In this document: positions 1-6,167 of the stretch, piece after piece
How the letters are laid out: each line of letters opens with the position of its first letter
Numbering within the stretch: the first letter of the stretch is position 1
Source: JBBQDK01 sp038319625
Lineage (GTDB): Bacteria; Pseudomonadota; Gammaproteobacteria; JBBQDK01
Assembly: GCA_038319625.1 (NCBI GenBank)
Contig: JBBQDK010000097.1
Coordinates: 1-11,379, forward strand
DNA length: 11,379 nt
Reading direction: 5' to 3'
Position numbers and translations under genes: made by a program
Notes under the pieces: generated by a model
The model's input: only the letters and a program-made list of their open reading frames with translations
Told to the model about the DNA's origin: nothing
The model's database searches: none

Positions 1-10
1 CGGCATTCAA

Positions 11-42
11 CTTCCGCAAGTGGCTGCGGAAGGTTATTTTTT
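11..42 (+). terminator. Rho-independent terminator of an upstream plus-strand gene
   Basis: A perfect 8-bp stem (CTTCCGCA at 11-18, TGCGGAAG at 25-32) with a 6-nt loop is followed directly by GTTATTTTTT at 33-42. The T-tract lies only on the plus-strand 3' side, so it terminates plus-strand transcription entering from the left. The gene it serves lies outside the window; the first 10 bases are too few to identify it. Confidence 0.8.
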
Positions 43-96
43 GGCTTCGATTCTGGGGCATAGGTGCTTCCCGAGAAATCGATCCGCTTAATCTAG

Positions 97-109
97 CCCC
101 GCTACGGGG
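97..109. repeat. Small GC hairpin in the leader-side gap
   Basis: CCCCG at 97-101 pairs with CGGGG at 105-109 around a 3-nt loop, extended by a G-T wobble. No T-tract follows on either strand, so it is not a convincing terminator. The rest of 43-179 shows no gene or other structure I can support. Confidence 0.3.
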
Positions 110-147
110 TGGGATTTGAGTATTTCAGCGTCGACTAAGTAGATCTG

Positions 148-166
148 TTAAAACGCCGGTCTGGCG
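148..166 (-). terminator. Weak candidate terminator after waaA
   Basis: On the minus strand, 13 bases past the waaA stop, CGCC (166-163) can pair with GGCG (157-154) around AGACC, followed by TTTTAA (153-148). The stem is only 4 bp and the T-run only four bases, so it is a weak candidate. It is listed because it has the right orientation and position for the end of the minus-strand genes. Confidence 0.3.
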
Positions 167-179
167 GAATGGACAATTC

Positions 180-1520
180 TCATGTCTGATCGCCAAGATA
201 AGCCGTGACAATCTGCATCAGACGTTCCAGCGCACCCCGGTTCGCCTCCACCACCCGGCGTCCATTTTCGCCCAGGGCATGGCGGCGCTCGGAATCGCGC
301 AACAGCATGACGACACTGTCGGCCAGGGCCTGCGCATCGCGCACCTGCAAGGCGGCGTTTTCCCGAAGCAACAGCTTGCTGATTTCGGCGAAATTGAACA
401 TCTGCGGACCGTACAGCAGCGGTACGCCGAGCGCCGCTGCTTCCAGCGGATTGTGCCCGCCTTTCGGCACCAGGCTGCCGCCGATGAAGGCGAGATCGGC
501 GGCCGCATAGAACAGCGGCAGCTCACCCATGCTGTCGCCTAGAAACACTGCCGTAGCCGGCATACAAGGCCGGCGCGAGCTGCGCAACACCAGGGGCAGA
601 CCGCGCTTCTCGCACAAGGCCGCGACGCGCGCAAAGCGCTCCGGATGCCGTGGCACCAGCAGCAGCAAGACATTGCTCAATTGCGTGCGCACCTGCGCAA
701 AGGCGTCCAGTACCTGCTCCTCCTCGCCCTCGTGCGTACTCGCCGCGATCCATACCGGACGCTCGACGTCGAGATCACGACGCAGCACTTCGGCCTGTTC
801 GTGCAGACTGGTCGGCAGGCGCATGTCAAATTTGATATTGCCGGTGATTTGAATTGAAGGAGTCGGAGCCCGTTGCTGCTGGCTGTCATCTTGCGCAAGA
901 GACGTTAAATCAAAGGGCACTGACCGCTTTAGTCCCAACAACCGCACAAAGCGTTGCGCATCCGCCGCGCTCTGCGCGGCGATCACGTTGACATCACGCA
1001 AGCTTGCGCGGGTCAGGCGCGCAAGCCGTGCGTAACCGGCGGCCGAGCGTTCCGAGAGACGCGCATTGGCGACAATCACCGGAATGCCACGCGTCCGGCA
1101 ACCATGGAACAGATTCGGCCAGAGTTCCGTTTCCATAATCAGCGCCAGTCGCGGTCGCACCCGTTCCAGAAAACGCTGCACCGCGACGGGCAGGTCATAC
1201 GGCACATACACATGTTGGGCCTCGGTACCAAACAGCCGCCGTACCTGTTCCGAGCCTGTTGGCGTCATGGTGGTGATCAGCAGGGGCGCGTGTGGTTGTG
1301 CAAGGCGCAGGGCACGCACCAGCGATTCCGCCGCCACCACCTCACCGACCGACACCGCATGGATCCAGATGGTCGCCTGCAGGTGCATGCCTTTTTTATA
1401 GTGCCCAAAGCGCTCGCCCCAACGCTGCCGGTAGGCCGGTGCGCGCCGGCCACGCCAATACAATCTCAGCAGCACGAAAGGCGTGAGGAGGTAAAGCAGA
1501 GCTGTGTAGAGGTATCTCAA
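180..1520 (-). CDS. waaA: 3-deoxy-D-manno-octulosonic acid (Kdo) transferase WaaA
   Basis: WaaA (KdtA, family GT30) transfers Kdo from CMP-Kdo to the lipid A precursor at the cytoplasmic face of the inner membrane, starting the LPS inner core. The 446-residue product matches the family end to end: a hydrophobic N-terminal anchor (residues 1-20), APAYRQRWGERFG (27-39), the catalytic-glutamate motif SVGE at 57-60, TMTPTGSE (84-91), METELWPN (129-136), and a C-terminal GGHNPLEAAALGVPLLYGP donor-site motif. Residues 197-222, before ITGNIKFD, look like an insertion relative to E. coli WaaA as I recall it (about 425 residues). The start is TTG at 1520: an in-frame TAA lies at 1536-1538, and the next residues (MRYLYTALLYLL) align with the E. 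coli N-terminus. No strong ribosome binding site is visible. It is the last gene of the hldE-hldD-waaA group. Whether it adds one or two Kdo residues cannot be read from sequence. Confidence 0.96.
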   Translation of the reverse strand: MRYLYTALLYLLTPFVLLRLYWRGRRAPAYRQRWGERFGHYKKGMHLQATIWIHAVSVGEVVAAESLVRALRLAQPHAPLLITTMTPTGSEQVRRLFGTEAQHVYVPYDLPVAVQRFLERVRPRLALIMETELWPNLFHGCRTRGIPVIVANARLSERSAAGYARLARLTRASLRDVNVIAAQSAADAQRFVRLLGLKRSVPFDLTSLAQDDSQQQRAPTPSIQITGNIKFDMRLPTSLHEQAEVLRRDLDVERPVWIAASTHEGEEEQVLDAFAQVRTQLSNVLLLLVPRHPERFARVAALCEKRGLPLVLRSSRRPCMPATAVFLGDSMGELPLFYAAADLAFIGGSLVPKGGHNPLEAAALGVPLLYGPQMFNFAEISKLLLRENAALQVRDAQALADSVVMLLRDSERRHALGENGRRVVEANRGALERLMQIVTAYLGDQT

Positions 1521-1545
1521 GTTATTTGGGAAACTTTAAAATGAC

Positions 1546-1572
1546 GTCATCCTCGCGAAAGCGGCGCTCCAG
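1546..1572. repeat. Degenerate dRS3-like intergenic repeat
   Basis: The 27 bases starting GTCAT, with core CGCGAAAGCGG and ending TCCAG, resemble the dispersed repeat type with core ATTCCCGCGAAAGCGGGAAT (dRS3-like, known from Neisseria and other proteobacteria), with about five mismatches by eye that break the inverted arms. It also overlaps a 10-bp palindrome ATGACGTCAT at 1541-1550. It is probably a decayed copy; chance similarity is possible because the core is short. Confidence 0.3.
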
Positions 1573-1606
1573 CTGCTCGATTTCCACAACGATAGCCCTC
1601 TCCCTG

Positions 1607-1632
1607 CCCCTCTCCCGCAAGCGGGAGAGGGG
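1607..1632. repeat. REP-like perfect palindrome, simple form
   Basis: CCCCTCTCCCGC at 1607-1618 and its exact reverse complement GCGGGAGAGGGG at 1621-1632 enclose a 2-base AA loop: a 12-bp perfect stem. A partial direct copy of the left arm (CCCTCTCCCTG at 1596-1606) precedes it. It lies in the 174-bp gap between hldD and waaA. No T-tract follows on either strand, so it is better described as a REP-type extragenic palindrome than a terminator. Related copies are at 2719-2739 and 8270-8390. Confidence 0.75.
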
Positions 1633-1694
1633 ATTCATTATCTGTAGTCGGATGAATTAACGTGAGGTCCCGAAATCAAGCACCGTATCGACAG

Positions 1695-2642
1695 CTATCT
1701 TTCCTTCAACCATGACATATATTCAGTAACACCCTGCTCGACACTCTTGAACGGCGTGTCATAACCCGCGGCGCGCAACGCACCGATGTCGGCCTCGGTA
1801 AAACTCTGGTAACGACCGCGCAGGTGATCCGGGAAAGGGATGTAATCGAGCGTGCCACGGCCGTGGAATTTCAACACTGCCTGCGCCACGTCGTTGAAGC
1901 TCTGACTGCGGCCGGTGCCGAGATTGAAAATTCCCGAGACCTTGGGATGATCGAGCAGCCACAGCTTCACATTGGCGGTATCGCCGACGTAGACAAAGTC
2001 GCGACGCTGTTCACCGTTGCCGTAACCGTCGCAGCCTTCGAACAGTCTCACATGGCCTTCGGCGAGTATCTGGTGGTTGAGATGGAAGGCGACGCTGGCC
2101 ATCGTGCCCTTGTGCTGTTCGCGCGGGCCGTAAACATTGAAATAACGCAGACCGACGATCTGGCTTTGCGCCTTGGGCAGCAGTCGGCGCACATGCTGAT
2201 CGAAAAGAAACTTCGAGTAGCCGTAGACGTTGAGCGGTGATTCGTGATCACGCTGTTCCTTGAATACGCGGCCAGCGCCGTACACCGATGCCGAGGATGC
2301 GTAGATGAACGGGATGCGCCGCTCCAGACAGTATGCCAACAGCGTCTTGGAGTATTCGTAGTTGTTGCGCATCATGTAGCGCCCGTCCCACTCGGTGGTG
2401 GACGAGCAGGCGCCGAGATGGACGATGGCATCGATGGGTACATCGGCCTCGCGACCGGCCATCACCCAGGCCAGGAAGTCTTCCTTGTCCTGATAGTCAC
2501 GGGTCTCGACATCGGCCAGATTCTTGAACTTGACGCCGTTGCTGAGATTGTCGACCACCAGCACATCGCTACGGCCACGCGCGTTGAGGGCCTGGACCAG
2601 ATTACTGCCGATGAAGCCGGCGCCGCCGGTGATGATGATCAC
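1695..2642 (-). CDS. hldD: ADP-L-glycero-D-manno-heptose 6-epimerase HldD
   Basis: HldD converts ADP-D-glycero-D-manno-heptose to the L-glycero form used by inner-core heptosyltransferases; it is a cytoplasmic extended short-chain dehydrogenase that uses bound NADP. The 315-residue product shows the Rossmann motif GGAGFIG at 6-12, GACSSTTEWDG at 77-87, S116, the catalytic pair Y140 and K144 in VYGYSK, then RYFNVYGPRE and GIFNLGTGR. Length and residue numbering match E. coli HldD (310 residues) closely. The start is GTG at 2642, placing the beta-strand MIIITGG first, with a GGAG ribosome binding site at 2649-2652 six bases upstream. It lies 118 bp downstream of hldE and 174 bp upstream of waaA; both gaps carry a REP-like palindrome. 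Confidence 0.97.
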   Translation of the reverse strand: MIIITGGAGFIGSNLVQALNARGRSDVLVVDNLSNGVKFKNLADVETRDYQDKEDFLAWVMAGREADVPIDAIVHLGACSSTTEWDGRYMMRNNYEYSKTLLAYCLERRIPFIYASSASVYGAGRVFKEQRDHESPLNVYGYSKFLFDQHVRRLLPKAQSQIVGLRYFNVYGPREQHKGTMASVAFHLNHQILAEGHVRLFEGCDGYGNGEQRRDFVYVGDTANVKLWLLDHPKVSGIFNLGTGRSQSFNDVAQAVLKFHGRGTLDYIPFPDHLRGRYQSFTEADIGALRAAGYDTPFKSVEQGVTEYMSWLKER

Positions 2643-2718
2643 ATTGAACTCCGCTTGCTGAACACAGACAGAAAAAACTTGGCTCTGTAAACCACTGAAC
2701 CACCTCCCCTCACCCTGG

Positions 2719-2739
2719 CCCTCTCCCTGAGGGAGAGGG
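2719..2739. repeat. REP-like perfect palindrome, second copy
   Basis: CCCTCTCCC at 2719-2727 and GGGAGAGGG at 2731-2739 form a perfect 9-bp stem with a TGA loop, in the 118-bp gap between hldE and hldD. The arms are the same as the outer arms of the palindrome at 1607-1632 but lack the inner CGC/GCG pairs. It is preceded by a degenerate CT-rich copy (CCTCCCCTCACCCTGG) as in many families of this type. The flank is AT-rich (AATTTAAATTTTA at 2740-2752) on the hldE side, without a proper T-tract for minus-strand termination. Confidence 0.7.
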
Positions 2740-2760
2740 AATTTAAATTTTACCAGCGTG

Positions 2761-4188
2761 CTATTCCAACTCTCGGATACGCGCGATCATAGCGCTGGTG
2801 GAACAACCCTCTTCGTAATTCAGCACCACCACCTTGCCGCCATTACCGGTCACGCATTCGTGGCCTGCGATCTGCTCGGGACGATAATCGCCTCCCTTTA
2901 CCAAAAGCTCGGGCAGCACAGCACAGATCAGACGCTCCGGCGTATCTTCCGAAAATGGCACCACCCAGTCCACCGCGGACAACCCGGCGAGCACCGCCAT
3001 GCGTTGCGACAGTGTGTTCACTGGCCGGCCCGCGCCCTTGAGTCGCGCGACCGAGGCGTCGTCATTGACGGCGATGATCAGCCGGTCGCCGAGTCGGCGC
3101 GCCTGTTCCAGATAGGTAACATGGCCGGCATGCAGGATATCGAAGCAGCCGTTGGTCATGACGATGCGTTCGCCATTGGCGCGCGCTGCCTGCACGGCGA
3201 TCAGCAACTGCTCCTCGCTGAGAGCGCCGCGACCGGTGTGGACCTCGCCGAGCACTGCACTGCGCAGCTCCGGCACGCTCACGGTTGCGGCACCGAGTTT
3301 GCCAACCACGATGCCGGCAGCATGGTTGGCAAGTGCGGTGGCATCTTCCAGCGAATGACCGGCCGCCAGCACAGCAGCCACGGTCGCGATCACCGTATCG
3401 CCGGCACCGGTGACGTCGTAGACTTCGCGCGCCTGGGCCGGCAGATGCAGTTCCGCGCAACCTTCGCGCAGCAGGGTCATGCCGTGCTCGCCGCGTGTAA
3501 TCAGCAGTGCGCCCAACTCCTGTTGACGCATCAATACACGCCCCTTCTCGATCAGGTCATCTTCGTTACGGCATGGCCCGACCACGGCCTCGAATTCGCC
3601 GAGGTTCGGCGTAATCAACGTGGCGCCGCGATAGAGGCTGAAATCACGGCTCTTCGGATCGACCAGCACCGGCTTACCGGCGGCGCGTGCCATGTCGATC
3701 AGTTCACGCGCGTTGTGCAGCGTGCCCTTGCCATAATCGGACAGCACCACTGCACCGGCCTGGGCCAGCGACGCGGCGAAATTGGCGCGCAGTTGCACGG
3801 TATCGTAACCTGAGAAGTCGACCTCGAAATCGAGACGAATGAGTTGCTGGTGGCGCGACAAGACGCGCAGTTTGGTGACGGTGGGACGATCGGCCTGACA
3901 CTCGAACAGACAGGTAACGCCGGCGGCACCAAGGCGTTGCCGCAAGACCTCACCGGGGGCATCGTCACCGATCATCCCCAGCACCGTGGCCTGAGCGCCC
4001 AGCGCGGCGATATTCAGAGCGACATTGCCGGCGCCGCCGGGCCGTTCCTCGGTCTCGGCGATCCGCACCACCGGCACCGGTGCCTCCGGCGAAATGCGCG
4101 ACACCGGGCCGGACCAGTAGCGGTCCAACATCACATCGCCTGCTACCAGGACGCGGGCGGATTCGAAAGCGGGGATGGCAAGGGACAT
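2761..4188 (-). CDS. hldE: Bifunctional D-beta-D-heptose 7-phosphate kinase / heptose 1-phosphate adenylyltransferase HldE
   Basis: HldE catalyses two steps of ADP-heptose synthesis: phosphorylation of heptose 7-phosphate at C1, and, after GmhB removes the 7-phosphate, adenylylation of heptose 1-phosphate. The 475-residue protein (E. coli 477) has an N-terminal ribokinase-family domain (about 1-320: GDVMLDRYW, SRISPEAPVPVV, ERPGGAGNVA, TKLRVLSRHQQLIRLD, catalytic DVTGAGDTV) and a C-terminal nucleotidyltransferase domain (about 340-475: MTNGCFDILHAGHVTYL with the HxGH signature, LLVKGGDY, and GCSTSAMI near the end). The ATG at 4188 is the first start after an in-frame TAA and aligns with the E. 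coli N-terminus; no clear ribosome binding site is seen. It is first in the minus-strand group hldE-hldD-waaA. The fused form supports a gammaproteobacterial host. GmhA and GmhB are not in the window. Confidence 0.97.
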   Translation of the reverse strand: MSLAIPAFESARVLVAGDVMLDRYWSGPVSRISPEAPVPVVRIAETEERPGGAGNVALNIAALGAQATVLGMIGDDAPGEVLRQRLGAAGVTCLFECQADRPTVTKLRVLSRHQQLIRLDFEVDFSGYDTVQLRANFAASLAQAGAVVLSDYGKGTLHNARELIDMARAAGKPVLVDPKSRDFSLYRGATLITPNLGEFEAVVGPCRNEDDLIEKGRVLMRQQELGALLITRGEHGMTLLREGCAELHLPAQAREVYDVTGAGDTVIATVAAVLAAGHSLEDATALANHAAGIVVGKLGAATVSVPELRSAVLGEVHTGRGALSEEQLLIAVQAARANGERIVMTNGCFDILHAGHVTYLEQARRLGDRLIIAVNDDASVARLKGAGRPVNTLSQRMAVLAGLSAVDWVVPFSEDTPERLICAVLPELLVKGGDYRPEQIAGHECVTGNGGKVVVLNYEEGCSTSAMIARIRELE

Positions 4189-4230
4189 GCGCGCTGGGCC
4201 TTATAATAATGGGCTCGTCAGATGGCGCGC

Positions 4231-4239
4231 ATCATAACA
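4231..4239 (-). promoter_or_regulatory. Candidate extended -10 promoter for hldE
   Basis: Read on the minus strand, 4239-4231 is TGTTATGAT, which fits the extended -10 form TGnTATAAT with one mismatch. Transcription would start near 4224, leaving a leader of about 36 bases to the hldE ATG. No -35 hexamer is visible at 17 bp spacing, as is usual for extended -10 promoters. A second AT-rich block (TATAAT on the plus strand at 4202-4207, TATTAT on the minus strand just beside it) lies closer to hldE but has no partner. Motif-level evidence only. Confidence 0.35.
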
Positions 4240-4333
4240 CAGGCTGGCAGCGGGGCCGGGAGATGGCATCCACGACTTTACTCCGGGGCGCACCTCACGC
4301 ATTCTATGGTCCTCTTCGTACAGAACCACGCCC

Positions 4334-5248
4334 TTGCAACGAATTCTTTTTATCACGCTCAGCAACATCGGCGATGTGGTGCTGACCACGCCGGTACTGG
4401 AGCGTCTGCATCAGTGCTACCCGGGAGCCGTCATCGACATCCTCACCGATGCCCGCGCCCGGGAAGTGCTCGAACATTGCCCCTACCGCGGCGAGATCCT
4501 CCTGAAGCAGAAGCGTGCCGGCTGGCGAGGGCTGGTGAGACTGGTACGGACGCTGCGCCGCACCCGCTATGAGGCAATCGTCGATCTGCGCACCGATGGC
4601 CTCGCTTATCTGTTGCGGGCGCGGCGCCGCTACACCAAATGGGGTGCGCGACCGCTGGGTGCGCATGCGGTCGAGGATCACATGGGCGTGATCACGGCGC
4701 TGGGCGGCGCGATTCCCCCGACCCGGATATGGCTCAACGCTGAGCTAGAAGACTATGCCGCAACGCAACTCGACGCCTTGCCCGGTCAACGCTGGCTGTC
4801 GCTCGGCCCCGGCGCCAACTGGCCACCGAAGATCTGGGCGGCCCAGCGGTTCAGAGAACTGGTGACGCTGACAAAAGATACCTTCGATGCGGTAATCCTG
4901 CTGGGCGGCCCCAACGACAGAGAACGCGCTGCGGAAGTCGCACAAGATTGTGCACTGCCCTGCCTGAACCTGTGCGGCGAAACCAGCCTGTTGCAAGCGG
5001 CCGCGGTATTGGCGCGAGCGAGGGTATTTGCCGGCAACGACTCGGGGCTCGGGCATCTTGCCAGCGCCGTCGGCACCCCGACGCTCACCTTATTCGGCCC
5101 GGGCCGGCCGCTGCGCTATCATCCCTGGGGGCCGCATTGCGCCTGGATCGTCACGGAGGATCAGAATCTGGACTCGCTGTCCGCACAGAACGTCGCTGAA
5201 CGCCTGCACACGCTGCTCGATGCAAGCACGAATGCCAGGCACGACTGA
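4334..5248 (+). CDS. Glycosyltransferase family 9, heptosyltransferase-like
   Basis: GT9 enzymes transfer heptose from ADP-heptose to the LPS core at the inner face of the cytoplasmic membrane. The 304-residue product has the family N-terminus (ILFITLSNIGDVVLTTPVL, conserved D14), a second Rossmann half beginning near LSLGPGANWPPKIW, and the donor-site motif GNDSGLGHLASAVGTPTLTLFGP with N235-D236. It is shorter than typical WaaC, WaaF or WaaQ (about 320-350 residues) and lacks the C-terminal cysteine cluster of the other GT9 protein at 8440-9474. The start is TTG at 4334, immediately before the beta-strand QRILFIT; no in-frame ATG fits and no good ribosome binding site is visible. It is the first gene of the plus-strand run, divergent from hldE, and its end overlaps lpxL by 17 bp. 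Which core position it serves (heptosyl I, II or III) is not resolvable here. Confidence 0.88.
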   Translation: MQRILFITLSNIGDVVLTTPVLERLHQCYPGAVIDILTDARAREVLEHCPYRGEILLKQKRAGWRGLVRLVRTLRRTRYEAIVDLRTDGLAYLLRARRRYTKWGARPLGAHAVEDHMGVITALGGAIPPTRIWLNAELEDYAATQLDALPGQRWLSLGPGANWPPKIWAAQRFRELVTLTKDTFDAVILLGGPNDRERAAEVAQDCALPCLNLCGETSLLQAAAVLARARVFAGNDSGLGHLASAVGTPTLTLFGPGRPLRYHPWGPHCAWIVTEDQNLDSLSAQNVAERLHTLLDASTNARHD

Positions 5249-6167
5249 CCAACACGAATCGCTGGCGCAACGCTTTGTTGCGCCGCGCTACTGGCCGACC
5301 TGGCTGGGCTTGGGGATGCTGCGTCTGCTGGCGTTGCTGCCCTTCGCCTGGCAGGTGCGCATCGGCGCCGCATTGGGATGTCTGGCACTGCGTTTCTCAC
5401 CACATCGCTGCCACGTCACCCGCGTCAACCTGGACCTGTGCTTCCCGGAACTCGATGCCGGGCAACGCCACACACTGCTTCTTAAGCATTTCGAATCGCT
5501 GGGCATCGGCATGCTGGAAACCGCGCTGAGCTGGTGGGGCGCACCGGGTCGGCTGCGGCCGCTGACGCACATCGAAGGCCTGGAGCATCTGCACGCCGCG
5601 CTGGCCCACGGCAAGGGCGTGATCCTGCTCAGCGCGCACTTCACCACGCTGGAAATCGGTGGCCGTTTGCTGGCGCAGCATGCCCCCTTCCATGTCATGT
5701 ACCGCGAGCACAAAAACCCGCTGTTCGAGGCGGTCATGAAACGCGCCCGTGAGCGTCATTACGACAAGGCCATAGAACGCAGCGACATCCGCGGCATGCT
5801 GCGCAGCCTGAAGGACAATCACCCGGTGTGGTACGCACCGGATCAGAATTACGGTCGCGAACACAGCACCTTCGTGCCGTTCTTCGGCATCCCCGCCTCG
5901 ACCATCACCGCAACCTCGCGACTTGCGCGCATGAGCGGCGCGGCGGTGGTGCCGTTCTTTCAGGAACGCTTGCCAGGCGGCGCGGGCTACCGTCTGCGCC
6001 TGCAACCGGCGCTGGAGAATTTTCCCGGCGACGATCTCGAACAGGACACGCAGCGCGTCAACGCCGTCATCGAAGCAGAGATCCGCCGTGTGCCGGAGCA
6101 ATATCTGTGGACGCATCGCCGCTTCAAGACCCGGCCGCCGGGCGAGGCCGACGTCTATGCAAAGTAA
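5232..6167 (+). CDS. lpxL: Kdo2-lipid IVA lauroyltransferase LpxL (HtrB family)
   Basis: LpxL adds a secondary acyl chain from acyl-ACP to Kdo-lipid IVA at the inner membrane; it acts after WaaA. With the ATG at 5232 the protein has 311 residues (E. coli LpxL 306). It shows APRYWPTWLG (17-26) before the single N-terminal membrane segment (about 25-55), RVNLDLCFPEL (64-74), FESLGIGMLET (87-97), the catalytic HX4E motif at H136-E141 (SAHFTTLE), VWYAPDQNYG, FVPFFG, and the C-terminal PEQYLWTHRRFKTRP. An open frame continues upstream to 5028 but overlaps the previous gene; 5232 was chosen because it puts APRYW where E. coli has HPRYW. ATG at 5220 is the alternative. It overlaps the neighbours by 17 bp and 11 bp, so translation is probably coupled. 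The acyl chain (lauroyl or another) is inferred only from family. Confidence 0.93.
   Translation: MPGTTDQHESLAQRFVAPRYWPTWLGLGMLRLLALLPFAWQVRIGAALGCLALRFSPHRCHVTRVNLDLCFPELDAGQRHTLLLKHFESLGIGMLETALSWWGAPGRLRPLTHIEGLEHLHAALAHGKGVILLSAHFTTLEIGGRLLAQHAPFHVMYREHKNPLFEAVMKRARERHYDKAIERSDIRGMLRSLKDNHPVWYAPDQNYGREHSTFVPFFGIPASTITATSRLARMSGAAVVPFFQERLPGGAGYRLRLQPALENFPGDDLEQDTQRVNAVIEAEIRRVPEQYLWTHRRFKTRPPGEADVYAK

Noticed and set aside
153..179. Similarity of GCCGGTCTGGCGGAAT to the 5' end of a tRNA-Leu
   Set aside because: No D-arm, anticodon or T-arm follows; the sequence runs straight into the waaA 3' end. It is probably chance, or part of the weak waaA terminator.
2719..2752. The palindrome as a terminator of hldE
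   Set aside because: On the minus strand the bases after the stem are CCAGGGTGAGG, not a T-tract. The AT-rich flank lies on the upstream side.
2758..3813. A 351-codon plus-strand open frame opposite hldE
   Set aside because: It lies entirely antisense to a full-length HldE with all motifs, and its product has no recognisable motif. Long antisense frames are expected in GC-rich genes.
5028..5231. N-terminal extension of LpxL to 5028
   Set aside because: It overlaps the 3' end of the GT9 gene in another frame, and the LpxL family begins about 17 residues before the PRYW motif, matching the start at 5232.
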